This document shows, in pieces, positions 47,666-61,206 of a stretch of DNA of 64,000 bases (position 1 is its first letter; every line of letters begins with the position of its first letter). The translations under genes and the position numbers were made by a program. Origin of the DNA: Duganella qianjiadongensis (GTDB lineage Bacteria; Pseudomonadota; Gammaproteobacteria; Burkholderiales; Burkholderiaceae_D). The stretch is taken from positions 18,356-82,355 of the forward strand of contig NZ_WWCM01000018.1 of NCBI RefSeq assembly GCF_009857915.1. Direction: 5' to 3'. The notes below the pieces were generated by a model. The model saw only the letters and a program-made list of their open reading frames with translations, did no database searches and had not been told where the DNA came from.

Positions 47666-48838
47666 ATGCGCGCACTGCTGCAACGCTGGCTACCGGGCCC
47701 TGCCACCACCAATCTGCGTGAACAGTTGCGCGGCGCGGCCGGTATGCTGCTGGGCCTGTTTATCGGCGCCCTGCTCTGCCAGCAATTGCTGGTGGCCAGC
47801 CAGATGCACATCAGCCTGATCGCCCCCATGGGTGCCACGGCCGTGCTGCTGTTCGCTCTGCCTGCCAGTCCGCTGGCCCAGCCGTGGGCGGTGATCGGCG
47901 GCAATGTGGTGAGTGCACTGGTGGGTGTGGCCTGCGTCCACTGGCTAGGCAACAGCCTCAACCCTGCTCTGCTGGGCGCGCTGGCGGCGGCGCTGGCGCT
48001 CAGCGCCATGTTCGCCCTGCGCTGCCTGCACCCGCCCGGCGGCGCCGTGGCCCTGATTACTGTTATCGGCGGCCCCGCCGTACAGGCCGCGGGCTACCAG
48101 TTCGCCCTGCTCACCGTGCTGGCCAATTCGGCCATGATGGTGCTGCTGTCCATCCTCTACAACAACCTGACGGGGCGGCGCTACCCGCACACCCAGCAAG
48201 CCCATATCGCCAATCTGCACGCTACCAAAGATGAAGTGCCAACCGTGCGGCTGGGCTTCAAGCCGGACGATCTCGACGCCGTGCTGCGCCAGTACAATCA
48301 GGTGCTCGATATCAGCCGCGATGATCTGCACGCCCTGTTCATGCAGACCGAGCAGCGCGCCTACCAGCGCCGCTTCGGCATGCTCACCTGCGGCGACATC
48401 ATGTCGCGCGACATCGTCAGTGCCGAATTCGGCTCCTGTCTGGAAGACGCCTGGCGCGTCATGCGCGAACACCGGCTGGCCGCCCTGCCCGTGCTTAACC
48501 GGGCCCAGCGCGTGATCGGCATCATCACACTGGCCGACTTTCTCGAATACGGCGGCCTCAACGACATTCACGGCCTCGATCACCAGCTCAGGAACTTCCT
48601 GCGCAAGAGCGGCATCACCCACACGGAAAAGGCCGAGGTGGTGGGCCAGATCATGTGCAAACAGGCCACCACCGTACACGTCGATACGCCCATCGCCGAT
48701 CTGGTGCCGCTGATGGCCGACTCCGGCCTGCACCACATTCCCGTGGTCGACCACGAACAGCGCTTTGCCGGCATGGTGGCGCAATCCGACCTGATTGCGG
48801 CCCTGTACGAACGGCGGCTGGCCGAGGCGGTCGCCTAA
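47666..48838 (+). CDS. HPP-family membrane protein with two CBS domains
   Basis: About 390 residues. The N-terminal 170 residues contain four or five membrane helices and the HPP signature ALRCLHPPGGAVALI. The C-terminal part has a pair of CBS domains (MSRDIVSAEFGSCLEDAWRVMREHRLAALPVL and MCKQATTVHVDTPIADLVPLM), which usually bind adenosine nucleotides and regulate the attached domain. HPP proteins have been linked to nitrite transport in plastids and cyanobacteria; for this bacterial HPP-CBS type the substrate is unknown. It follows the Lrp-like gene by 75 bases on the same strand, and may or may not share its transcript. Confidence 0.9.
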   Translation: MRALLQRWLPGPATTNLREQLRGAAGMLLGLFIGALLCQQLLVASQMHISLIAPMGATAVLLFALPASPLAQPWAVIGGNVVSALVGVACVHWLGNSLNPALLGALAAALALSAMFALRCLHPPGGAVALITVIGGPAVQAAGYQFALLTVLANSAMMVLLSILYNNLTGRRYPHTQQAHIANLHATKDEVPTVRLGFKPDDLDAVLRQYNQVLDISRDDLHALFMQTEQRAYQRRFGMLTCGDIMSRDIVSAEFGSCLEDAWRVMREHRLAALPVLNRAQRVIGIITLADFLEYGGLNDIHGLDHQLRNFLRKSGITHTEKAEVVGQIMCKQATTVHVDTPIADLVPLMADSGLHHIPVVDHEQRFAGMVAQSDLIAALYERRLAEAVA

Positions 48839-48972
48839 AGCATCCGGCACGCCTGCCTACCCTCTCCGCGCAGGCAAACAACAAGCTGGCAAGCAACAAA
48901 GCCTCGCGCCAGCGGTGCGGATGGCTTATCCTAGCCGGCGTTATTGCTTAACGCCCTAGAAAAAGGAAAACC

Positions 48973-50796
48973 ATGAGCCCATTCCGCCCTACCCGTGCTG
49001 TGCTGGCTGCCGCTGTTGCACTGGCGCTATCCGCGCCATTTTTCCCCTCGCTGAGCTACGCTGCCACCCAGCCTGCTGCTGCCGTACCTGCTGCCAGCGA
49101 CGCCACCGCCCGGCGCGCCCTGCTCCAGCTGGCCGACCAGTACTACGATGCCAACGCCCGCTTCGAGCCTATCAATGCTACCGAAAACGGCGATAGCCGC
49201 TTCGACGACCAGCTAGGCATGAGCATCGCACCGGCCCAGCGTGCGCGCCAGTTCAAGCTGTACCGCCAGTTCAGCCAGCGCCTGCAGAAAATTCCGCGCG
49301 AGCGTCTGAACCACACCGACCGCATCAGCTACGACATCCTCGCCTACGAACTGCACGGCCTGCTGGCCATGGAACCCTTCCCCGAGCACCTGCTGCCCAT
49401 CACCCAGATGGATAGCGTGCCGGTCACGCTGGCCAACTACGCCGGCGGCGAAGGTTCGCAGCCGCTGGGCACCGTCAAGGAATACGCGGCCTATCTGCAG
49501 CGTATCAGCCAGCTGCCGGCATGGATAGATCAGGCCATCGCCAATATGCGCGTGGGCATGCGCAGCGGCGTGACCCAGCCGAAAGCGCTGATGGTGTCGG
49601 CCCTGCCCCAGTTCCAGCAACTGCTCAGCGACAGCGCGGAGAGCAATATCTTCTACACCCCGATCAAAAAACTGCCAGCGGGCTTCAGCGCCGCCGACCA
49701 GCAGCGCCTGACGGCGGCCTATCGCAAGGCCGTGGGCGAGCGCATCCTGCCCGCGCTCAAACGTCTGGCCAGCTTCATCGAAACAGAATATCTGCCGGCC
49801 TGCCGCAGCAGCACGGGGCTGGGCGCCCTGCCGAACGGCGCAGCGTGGTATCAGGCGCGCATTGCGAATGCCACCACCACCACGCTCACGCCCGCTGAAA
49901 TCCACGCCATCGGCCTGAAAGAAGTGGCACGCATCCAGGCCCAGTTCGCCATCCTCGGGCCTCAGCTCGGCTATGACGGTCCGGCCGCCGGCCTGCCGGT
50001 GTGGGTCGCCGCCCAGTCCAAGTTCTATCCGTTCAAGACGGAAGATGAAGTGCAGGCCGTCTACCGCAAGCTCAACGCCGTGCTCGACACCAAGCTGCCG
50101 CAGATGTTCACCCTGCTGCCGAAAGCGCCGCTCGACCTGCGGCTGGAGCCTGAACTGAGCCGCGCTACCGCGTCCGACCACTACACCCCGCCAGCGGGCG
50201 ATGGTTCGCGGCCGGGCGTGTTCTGGTCGGTGGTCAACGATCCCGCCAAATACGGCAGCACCGGCATGACCACGCTGTTCCTGCACGAGGGCAAACCGGG
50301 CCACCACTTCCACATCGCGCTGAATCAGGAGTTGAACCTGCCGAAGTTCCGCAAGTTCGGCGGCAATAACGCCTTTACCGAAGGCTGGGCGCTGTATGCG
50401 GAAACACTGGGCAAGGAAATGGGACTGTTCGACGATCCGGCCCAGTACTTCGGCCACCTCAACGACGAACTGCTGCGTGCCACCCGACTGGTGGTCGATA
50501 CGGGCATGCACGCCCAGGGCTGGAGCCGCGAACAGAGCATCGCCTATATGCACGACACGCTGGGTTATGACGTCACCGCCAAGACGGAGACGGAACGCTA
50601 CATGGCATGGCCGGCGCAGGCGCTGGGCTACAAGATCGGTTCGCTGAAAATCGTCGAACTGCGCGAGCGGGCGGCCAAGGCGCTGGGCAGCAAATTCAGC
50701 CTGCCGGCCTTCCACGCCATCGTACTGGGCGACGGCACATTGCCACTGGCCCTGCTGGAAGAGAAGGTCGACCGCTGGATCGTCAGCCAGCAATAA
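48973..50796 (+). CDS. DUF885 secreted protein, putative metallohydrolase
   Basis: About 607 residues. A signal peptide (MSPFRPTRAVLAAAVALALSAPFFPSLSYA) precedes the DUF885 domain. The conserved segment FLHEGKPGHHFHIALNQEL, with the HExxPGHH motif, and the later ALYAETLGKEMG are diagnostic. The family resembles M3-like zinc peptidases in its metal motif, and the function is inferred as a periplasmic hydrolase of unknown substrate. Start ATG at 48973 has AAAGGAAA upstream. It ends just before a stem-loop shared with a convergent small gene. Confidence 0.88.
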   Translation: MSPFRPTRAVLAAAVALALSAPFFPSLSYAATQPAAAVPAASDATARRALLQLADQYYDANARFEPINATENGDSRFDDQLGMSIAPAQRARQFKLYRQFSQRLQKIPRERLNHTDRISYDILAYELHGLLAMEPFPEHLLPITQMDSVPVTLANYAGGEGSQPLGTVKEYAAYLQRISQLPAWIDQAIANMRVGMRSGVTQPKALMVSALPQFQQLLSDSAESNIFYTPIKKLPAGFSAADQQRLTAAYRKAVGERILPALKRLASFIETEYLPACRSSTGLGALPNGAAWYQARIANATTTTLTPAEIHAIGLKEVARIQAQFAILGPQLGYDGPAAGLPVWVAAQSKFYPFKTEDEVQAVYRKLNAVLDTKLPQMFTLLPKAPLDLRLEPELSRATASDHYTPPAGDGSRPGVFWSVVNDPAKYGSTGMTTLFLHEGKPGHHFHIALNQELNLPKFRKFGGNNAFTEGWALYAETLGKEMGLFDDPAQYFGHLNDELLRATRLVVDTGMHAQGWSREQSIAYMHDTLGYDVTAKTETERYMAWPAQALGYKIGSLKIVELRERAAKALGSKFSLPAFHAIVLGDGTLPLALLEEKVDRWIVSQQ

Positions 50797-50803
50797 GCAC
50801 CTG

Positions 50804-50841
50804 GGGCCGGACATCGGTGCATCGGCACCGCTGCCCGGCCC
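50804..50841. terminator. Stem-loop between convergent DUF885 and small secreted protein genes
   Basis: GGGCCGG (50804-50810) pairs with CCGGCCC (50835-50841) and an inner GGTGC/GCACC stem (50816-50820 / 50825-50829) closes on a 4-base loop. No T-run follows on either strand, so termination strength is uncertain. Confidence 0.45.
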
Positions 50842-50847
50842 TGCTGA

Positions 50848-51057
50848 TTACTTCACGTTGTTATAGCAGAAATACGGGCTGATCAGCCAGCAGCGCCAGT
50901 CGGAAAAATCCGCATTCGGTTGCGCTTCGAACGTCGACACTTTGGGTGCGTCGACCGGAGTTTCATTGGCCGGCATTTCGATGGATTGGGTGGCGGCATA
51001 AGAGGCACCAGCGCTCATGATGCTTGCCAGAAGCAAGGCATATTTGAAGTTTTTCAT
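50848..51057 (-). CDS. Small secreted protein of unknown function
   Basis: About 69 residues starting at ATG 51057, which has AGGA upstream; a longer frame from 51111 is less likely. It begins with a signal peptide (MKNFKYALLLASIMSAGASYA) and leaves a mature peptide of about 48 residues with an acidic, proline-containing middle and two cysteines near the end (WRCWLISPYFCYNN), which could form a disulphide. It lies downstream of rpoC on the same strand but beyond the rpoC terminator, so it needs its own promoter. I do not recognise the family. Confidence 0.65.
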   Translation of the reverse strand: MKNFKYALLLASIMSAGASYAATQSIEMPANETPVDAPKVSTFEAQPNADFSDWRCWLISPYFCYNNVK

Positions 51058-51154
51058 TACACAGTTCCTGTAGAGAGTTATTAAACGTACTGCTACAGGA
51101 TAGGTGTCCATGAACGATAAATAGTTCTGGCAAGGTCAGGCGTCTGTGCATAAA

Positions 51155-51180
51155 AAAACGGCACCCGAGGGTGCCGTTTT
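51155..51180. terminator. rpoBC operon terminator, bidirectional
   Basis: CGGCACCC (51159-51166) pairs with GGGTGCCG (51169-51176); T-runs follow on both strands (seven As at 51152-51158, four Ts at 51177-51180). It is placed about 20 bases after the rpoC stop. Confidence 0.88.
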
Positions 51181-51196
51181 CATGAGGTCGCGCGGA

Positions 51197-54100
51197 TTAC
51201 GCTTCGCCGTCTTGCGGGCTGACGACTTCGCTGACGTCGGCGTCGCTGCTAGCTGCCATGGCGGCCTTCTCGGCTGCCAGCAGAGCTTGACGCTCTTCCA
51301 CTTCCCACTGCTCTTTCTCTTTGCGAGCGCGGTGGAAGGCCAGACCGGTACCGCCAGGGATCAAGCGACCCACGATGACGTTCTCTTTCAGACCACGCAG
51401 ACCGTCGCGTTTGCCCATGATGGCAGCTTCGGTCAGCACGCGGGTGGTTTCCTGGAACGATGCGGCCGAGATGAAGGAGTCGGTCGACAGCGATGCTTTG
51501 GTAATACCCAGCAGTACGTTTTCGTAGGTTGCCGGCAGCTTGCCATCTTTGCTGACGCGATCATTCTCTTCCAGCAGTTCGGAACGCTCAACCTGCTCGC
51601 CGACGATGTAGTCGGTGTCGCCGGCATTGACGATCTGAACACGACGCAGCATCTGACGTACGATCACTTCGATGTGCTTGTCGTTAATCTTCACGCCCTG
51701 CAGACGGTACACGTCCTGCACTTCGTCCACGATGTAGCGGGCCAGCGCTTCGATACCCAGCAGACGCAGGATGTCTTGCGGATCGGCCGGGCCGTCCACG
51801 ATCATCTCGCCCTTGTTCACCACCTGGCCGTCGTGCACCAGCACTTGCTTGTCCTTGGTAATCAGGAACTCGTGCTTGTTGCCGTCCATGTCAGTGATTT
51901 CCAGACGCTGCTTACCTTTGGTTTCTTTACCGAAGGCCACAGTACCGGTGACTTCCGCCAGCATGCCCGCATCTTTCGGCGAACGTGCTTCGAACAGTTC
52001 GGCTACGCGTGGCAGACCACCGGTAATATCGCGGGTCTTCTGCGATTCGGTCGGGATACGTGCCAGCACTTCACCCACCGATACCTGCTGACCGTCTTTC
52101 ACCATGATCAGCGCGCCCACCTGGAAGCCGATCGATACCGCGTGTTCGGTACCGGCGATCTTCACTTCGTGGCCATCGTCGTTCAGCAGTTTTACCTGCG
52201 GACGCATGGTCTTGGTCAGCGAACCGCGACGTTTGGCATCGATCACCACCAGCGTCGACAGACCGGTTACTTCGTCCACCTGACGGGCTACGGTGACGCC
52301 TTCTTCCACATTCTCGAAACGCACGGTACCGGCGTATTCGGTAATGATAGGACGGGTCAGCGGATCCCAGGTTGCCAGCGCAGTACCGGCTTTGATGACC
52401 ATGCCGTCCTTGACGATCAGGGTCGCGCCGTATGGTACTTTGTGACGTTCGCGTTCACGGCCGTGGTCGTCCGTAATCAGCACTTCGCCGGAACGCGAAA
52501 TGACGATCTGGGCGCCTTTGCCGTTGGTGACGTAACGCATGGTCGACGTGAAGCGGATAGTACCGTTCGACTTGGCTTCCACCGACGAGGCCACTGCTGC
52601 ACGCGATGCCGCACCGCCGATGTGGAAGGTACGCATGGTCAGCTGGGTACCCGGTTCACCGATCGACTGCGCTGCCACCACACCGACGGCTTCGCCAGCG
52701 TTGACCAGCAGACCGCGGCCCAGATCGCGACCGTAGCACTTGGCGCACAGGCCGAAGCGGGTGTCGCAGGTCAGCGGGGTGCGGACTTTAACTTCGTCGA
52801 TGCCCAGACGTTCGATCTCTTCCACCATGTCTTCGTCCAGCAGGGTGCCGGCTTCGTACAGGGTAGCCTGGGTTTCAGGATTGATCACGTCGGTACCAGC
52901 CACGCGGCCCAGAATACGGTCGCGCAGCGCTTCGATCACTTCACCGCCTTCTACCAGCGCCTTCATCACGGTACCGTTGGAGGTGCCGCAATCGTCCTCG
53001 ATCACCACCAGATCCTGGGTCACGTCGACCAGACGACGGGTCAGGTAACCGGAGTTCGCGGTTTTCAGCGCCGTATCGGCCAGACCTTTACGCGCACCGT
53101 GGGTCGAAATGAAGTACTGCAGAACGTTCAGACCTTCGCGGAAGTTCGCGGTAATCGGGGTTTCGATAATCGAACCGTCCGGTTTCGCCATCAGACCACG
53201 CATACCGGCCAGCTGACGGATCTGGGCGGCCGAACCACGGGCGCCCGAGTCGGCCATCATGTAAATCGCGTTGAACGATTCCTGCGTCGACTTGGTGCCG
53301 TCGCGCTTGATGACGTCTTCTACCTTCAGCTGGTCCATCATGGCCTTGCCGACTTCGTCGGAGGTCTTGCCCCAGATGTCCACTACCTTGTTGTAACGTT
53401 CGCCCGCGGTCACCAGACCCGAAGCATACTGCTGCTCGATCTGTTTGACTTCCGACTCGGCGGTCGAAATCAGGGTGACTTTCTGCGGCGGTACCAGCAT
53501 GTCGTCCACGCAGATGGAAATACCGGCGCGGGTTGCCAGACGGAAGCCCGACTGCATCAGCTGGTCAGCAAATACCACCGTCGCGCGCAGGCCGCACTTA
53601 CGGAAGGAAGTGTTGATCAGTTTGGAAATTTCTTTCTTCTTCAGAGCGCGGTTCAGTACGCTGAACGGCAGGCCCTTGGGCAGAATTTCCGACAGGATGG
53701 CGCGGCCGACCGTGGTTTCGTAACGGGTCACGGTGCGGACGAATTCGCCCGTCACTGGATCCTTAGGATTTTCCACGATACGTACGGTAATACGGGTGGT
53801 CAGTTCGACCTGCTTGTTGTCGTAGGCACGGATGACTTCCGACACGTCAGGGAACAGCATACCTTCGTTCTTCGCATTGATCGCTTCGCGGGTCGCGTAG
53901 TACAGACCCAGCACGATATCCTGCGAAGGCACGATCGATGGTTCGCCGTTCGACGGGAACAGGATGTTGTTCGAAGCCAGCATCAGGGTGCGGGCTTCCA
54001 TCTGTGCTTCGATCGACAGCGGGACGTGAACTGCCATCTGGTCACCGTCGAAGTCCGCATTGAATGCGGCGCAGACCAGCGGGTGCAGCTGGATCGCTTT

Positions 54101-55432
54101 ACCTTCGATCAGCACAGGCTCGAAAGCCTGGATACCGAGGCGGTGCAGGGTTGGTGCACGGTTCAGCATGATCGGATGTTCGCGGATCACGTCTTCCAGA
54201 ATATCCCACACCACTGGCTCTTGAATCTCTACCAGTTTCTTGGCAGCCTTGATGGTCGTAGCCAGACCCATCAGTTCCAGTTTGTTGAAGATGAACGGTT
54301 TGAACAGTTCGAGCGCCATCAGCTTAGGCAGACCGCACTGGTGCAGTTTCAGCTGTGGACCCACCACGATCACGGAACGGCCCGAGTAGTCGACGCGCTT
54401 ACCCAGCAAGTTCTGACGGAAGCGGCCGCCCTTACCTTTGATCATCTCGGCCAGCGATTTCAGCGGACGCTTGTTAGCGCCCGTCATGGCTTTACCACGA
54501 CGGCCGTTATCCAGCAGCGAGTCCACGGCTTCTTGCAGCATACGCTTTTCGTTGCGCGTGATGATCTCTGGAGCGCGCAGCTCCATCAGGCGTTTCAGAC
54601 GGTTGTTACGGTTGATTACGCGGCGATACAGATCGTTCAGATCCGAGGTCGCGAAACGGCCGCCATCCAGTGGTACCAGTGGACGCAGTTCCGGTGGCAG
54701 CACCGGCAGCACTTCCATGATCATCCACTCAGGCTTGATGCCCGAACGCTGGAACGCTTCCAGCACTTTCAGACGCTTGGCGTATTTCTTGATCTTGGCT
54801 TCGGACTTCGATTCCTTCAGTTCCACGCGCAGGGTTTCGGCATCGCGGTGGATGTCGATCGAGCGCAGCAGCTCACGGATACCTTCCGCGCCCATGAAGG
54901 CGGTGAAGTCGTCGCCGTACTCTTCGTACTTGGCGGCGTAATCGTCTTCCGACATGATCTGGCACTTCTTCAGCGGGGTCATGCCGGGGTCGGTCACGAC
55001 ATATGCTTCGAAGTACAGGACGCGTTCGATATCGCGCAGGGTCATGTCCAGCACCATGCCGAGGCGCGATGGCAGCGACTTCAGGAACCAGATGTGGGCA
55101 GTCGGCGAAGCCAGTTCGATGTGGCCCATGCGCTCGCGGCGCACTTTGGCCAGCGTGACTTCCACGCCGCACTTTTCGCAGATGACGCCGCGGTGTTTCA
55201 GACGCTTGTATTTACCGCACAGGCACTCGTAATCCTTGATCGGGCCAAAGATTTTGGCGCAGAACAGGCCGTCGCGCTCAGGCTTGAAGGTACGGTAGTT
55301 GATGGTTTCCGGCTTTTTAACTTCGCCGTAGGACCACGAACGGATTTTTTCAGGCGAAGCGAGACCGATCTTGATCGCGTCAAAGGTCTCGTTCGTCTGT
55401 ACTTGCTTGAATAGATCGAGCAGGGCTTTCAT
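51197..55432 (-). CDS. rpoC: DNA-directed RNA polymerase subunit beta'
   Basis: About 1411 residues, the usual length for betaproteobacteria. The N-terminal zinc-binding region is CLCGKYKRLKHRGVICEKCG, and the catalytic aspartates are in FNADFDGDQM. The later zinc site appears in CDTRFGLCAKCYG. It forms the catalytic core with RpoB and alpha. ATG at 55432 has GGAG eight bases upstream. It follows rpoB by 87 bases, which contain a hairpin. The genes rpsL, rpsG and fusA that often follow rpoC in betaproteobacteria are not found here. Confidence 0.99.
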   Translation of the reverse strand: MKALLDLFKQVQTNETFDAIKIGLASPEKIRSWSYGEVKKPETINYRTFKPERDGLFCAKIFGPIKDYECLCGKYKRLKHRGVICEKCGVEVTLAKVRRERMGHIELASPTAHIWFLKSLPSRLGMVLDMTLRDIERVLYFEAYVVTDPGMTPLKKCQIMSEDDYAAKYEEYGDDFTAFMGAEGIRELLRSIDIHRDAETLRVELKESKSEAKIKKYAKRLKVLEAFQRSGIKPEWMIMEVLPVLPPELRPLVPLDGGRFATSDLNDLYRRVINRNNRLKRLMELRAPEIITRNEKRMLQEAVDSLLDNGRRGKAMTGANKRPLKSLAEMIKGKGGRFRQNLLGKRVDYSGRSVIVVGPQLKLHQCGLPKLMALELFKPFIFNKLELMGLATTIKAAKKLVEIQEPVVWDILEDVIREHPIMLNRAPTLHRLGIQAFEPVLIEGKAIQLHPLVCAAFNADFDGDQMAVHVPLSIEAQMEARTLMLASNNILFPSNGEPSIVPSQDIVLGLYYATREAINAKNEGMLFPDVSEVIRAYDNKQVELTTRITVRIVENPKDPVTGEFVRTVTRYETTVGRAILSEILPKGLPFSVLNRALKKKEISKLINTSFRKCGLRATVVFADQLMQSGFRLATRAGISICVDDMLVPPQKVTLISTAESEVKQIEQQYASGLVTAGERYNKVVDIWGKTSDEVGKAMMDQLKVEDVIKRDGTKSTQESFNAIYMMADSGARGSAAQIRQLAGMRGLMAKPDGSIIETPITANFREGLNVLQYFISTHGARKGLADTALKTANSGYLTRRLVDVTQDLVVIEDDCGTSNGTVMKALVEGGEVIEALRDRILGRVAGTDVINPETQATLYEAGTLLDEDMVEEIERLGIDEVKVRTPLTCDTRFGLCAKCYGRDLGRGLLVNAGEAVGVVAAQSIGEPGTQLTMRTFHIGGAASRAAVASSVEAKSNGTIRFTSTMRYVTNGKGAQIVISRSGEVLITDDHGRERERHKVPYGATLIVKDGMVIKAGTALATWDPLTRPIITEYAGTVRFENVEEGVTVARQVDEVTGLSTLVVIDAKRRGSLTKTMRPQVKLLNDDGHEVKIAGTEHAVSIGFQVGALIMVKDGQQVSVGEVLARIPTESQKTRDITGGLPRVAELFEARSPKDAGMLAEVTGTVAFGKETKGKQRLEITDMDGNKHEFLITKDKQVLVHDGQVVNKGEMIVDGPADPQDILRLLGIEALARYIVDEVQDVYRLQGVKINDKHIEVIVRQMLRRVQIVNAGDTDYIVGEQVERSELLEENDRVSKDGKLPATYENVLLGITKASLSTDSFISAASFQETTRVLTEAAIMGKRDGLRGLKENVIVGRLIPGGTGLAFHRARKEKEQWEVEERQALLAAEKAAMAASSDADVSEVVSPQDGEA

Positions 55433-55466
55433 GTATCACTCCAGGTAGTGATGAATTCTTTAAACT

Positions 55467-55493
55467 GTCCCGCCGGCGACAGGCCGGCGGGAC
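55467..55493 (-). ncRNA. Hairpin in rpoB-rpoC intergenic RNA
   Basis: GTCCCGCCGGC (55467-55477) pairs perfectly with GCCGGCGGGAC (55483-55493) around a 5-base loop. No T-run follows on the minus strand, so it is more likely an RNA-processing or stability element than a terminator. Confidence 0.5.
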
Positions 55494-55519
55494 ACGCACT
55501 TGTGAACAGGGCTTGCGCC

Positions 55520-59626
<4,107 letters not shown>

Positions 59627-59945
59627 GGACACTCCGTGAGTGACAGAAAGGATAAAAAATTCAGGTTTTGCCTGTGTCACCAGTGCCGATAGCCCCAGTT
59701 CAACAAGGTGTTCGGCTGCATGTCACACAGACGAAACCTGAAACTTCTACCATTTCCAGCTGATTTCAATAAACTGCGTACCACTGTAGCGCGAAACCGA
59801 CGCTACAAATACGACGAGGACGACAAAGGAGCCAAAGCCGGATATTCCCCCTTTCGGAAGGATATCCGCAACTTTGGCTCGGTGGGGCCAGTCAGATTAC
59901 CAGAGTATGATACTCCAGCGCCCTGCCGGCCGCCGTACAGCTTGA
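59627..59945 (-). other. rplL-rpoB intergenic region with large hairpin
   Basis: No gene is present in these 319 bases. GAGCCAAAG (59828-59836) pairs with CTTTGGCTC (59871-59879), and CGGATAT (59838-59844) with ATATCCG (59861-59867), forming a long stem. No T-run follows on the minus strand. By analogy with E. coli, which has an RNase III cut site and attenuator here, it is a likely processing site setting the rpl/rpo ratio. Confidence 0.6.
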
Positions 59946-60323
59946 TTACTTCAGATCGGCCTTGGCGCCAGCTTCTTCCAGCTTTTTCTTAGCGGCTTCA
60001 GCGTCAGCTTTCGACAGAGCTTCTTTAACGGTCTTCGGTGCGCCGTCAACTACGTCTTTAGCTTCTTTCAGGCCCAGACCGGTGATTTCGCGAACTGCTT
60101 TAATTACGCCAACTTTGTTTGCGCCAACTTCGGTCAGAACCAGGTTGAACTCGGTTTGCTCTTCAGCAGCAGCAGCGCCGCCAGCTGCGCCACCAGCAGC
60201 AGGAGCTGCCATAGCTGCGGCCGAAACGCCGAATTTTTCTTCGAAAGCTTTAACCAGTTCGTTCAGGTCCATTACGGACATTTCGCTTACTGCGTTCAGG
60301 ATGTCGTCTTTGCTAATTGCCAT
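59946..60323 (-). CDS. rplL: 50S ribosomal protein L7/L12
   Basis: About 125 residues: an N-terminal dimerisation region (MAISKDDILNAVSEMSVMDLNELVKAFEEKF), an Ala/Gly hinge, and the C-terminal domain with GLKEAKDVVDGAPKTVKE. It forms the ribosomal stalk with L10 and recruits translation factors. Start ATG at 60323 has GGAG eight bases upstream. It is separated from rplJ by a terminator-like hairpin. Confidence 0.99.
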   Translation of the reverse strand: MAISKDDILNAVSEMSVMDLNELVKAFEEKFGVSAAAMAAPAAGGAAGGAAAAEEQTEFNLVLTEVGANKVGVIKAVREITGLGLKEAKDVVDGAPKTVKEALSKADAEAAKKKLEEAGAKADLK

Positions 60324-60375
60324 TTGAAACTCCAATAATTTTTTGATTCGTTAATACATCAGATAGCTACTTGAG

Positions 60376-60417
60376 AAAAAAACCCGGCAGCACTCACATT
60401 ACCTGCGAGGCTGCCAG
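60376..60417 (-). terminator. Terminator-like hairpin between rplJ and rplL
   Basis: On the minus strand CTGGCAGC pairs with GCTGCCGG (60410-60417 with 60084-type arm at 60384-60391; one G-U pair) around an 18-base loop and is followed by GGTTTTTTTC, with seven Ts at 60376-60382. It starts about 12 bases after the rplJ stop. It has all the parts of an intrinsic terminator inside an essential operon, so it is probably partial or an attenuator. Confidence 0.6.
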
Positions 60418-60428
60418 CGCGTAATACA

Positions 60429-60956
60429 TTACGCTGCTGGGGCTTCTTCTGCTGCAACAGCAGGAGCGCCTTCGGATTTTTTCGCTGCCAGAGCAGCCAG
60501 ACCACGTGCAAAGCCCGACACCGGAGCCAGCATAACGCCCAACAGCTGCGAAATGAGAACTTCACGGGAAGGAATGCTCGCCAGCGCGACAACAGCAGCT
60601 TTATCCAGCTGTTTGCCTGCATAGTTACCAGCCGCGATAACCAGTTTGTCGTTGGTTTTAGCAAAGTCAGCGATGACTTTAGCTGCTGCAACGGCGTCAT
60701 CCGAGATCGAGTAGATCAGCGGACCGGTCATGCTGTCGGCCAGAGGGGCGAATTGCGTGCCTTCGACGGAGCGACGAGCGAGGGTGTTTTTCAACACTCG
60801 CAGGTACACGCCTTGTGCGCGCGCTTTAGCACGAAGTTGCGTCAAGTGAGCAACCTGGATGCCACGATATTCGGCCACGACGATAGTTTGCGCAGTTGCT
60901 ACTTTTGCGGAAACTTCGGCGACTACGGCCTTTTTGTCATTCAGATTGAGACCCAC
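60429..60956 (-). CDS. rplJ: 50S ribosomal protein L10
   Basis: About 175 residues starting with MGLNLNDKKAVVAEVS, matching other L10 N-termini. The start is GTG at 60956, with AGGAGG five to six bases upstream; an earlier in-frame TTG directly touches the ribosome site and is excluded. L10 anchors L7/L12 dimers and, as the L10-L12 complex, represses its own operon by binding the leader RNA. Confidence 0.98.
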   Translation of the reverse strand: MGLNLNDKKAVVAEVSAKVATAQTIVVAEYRGIQVAHLTQLRAKARAQGVYLRVLKNTLARRSVEGTQFAPLADSMTGPLIYSISDDAVAAAKVIADFAKTNDKLVIAAGNYAGKQLDKAAVVALASIPSREVLISQLLGVMLAPVSGFARGLAALAAKKSEGAPAVAAEEAPAA

Positions 60957-61206
60957 GGTCAACCTCCTTAAATGATGGCGGGAAATCCTGCCATCGGTTC
61001 GAACAACGGCGTCCGAGGTTTAGGAGTCCTATGGACTACGAAACTTGATCGGGTACACCATCTGCGCTGGGTGAAACTCAATTAACCGGATACCTACCTG
61101 ATGCATCCAGCCCAGCGGTCTTTGATTGCCTGATGCTGCAAGCAGCACCAGCCCAAAGAACTGCCCCCTGCCGCGCGACGGCGACAAGAGGACTTAAACT
61201 TGTTAC
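60957..61206 (-). ncRNA. rplJ leader (L10 autoregulatory region)
   Basis: This 250-base spacer has features of the ribosomal L10 leader. On the minus strand it contains CAATCAAAGACCGCTGG and CCCAGCGCAGATGGTG, typical of the L10-binding kink-turn region, and a hairpin near the start codon (GATGGCGGG 60974-60982 with CCTGCCATC 60987-60995, one G-U pair). It ends in the AAGGAGG ribosome site of rplJ. Repression by the L10-L12 complex is known for this family of leaders. Confidence 0.65.
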
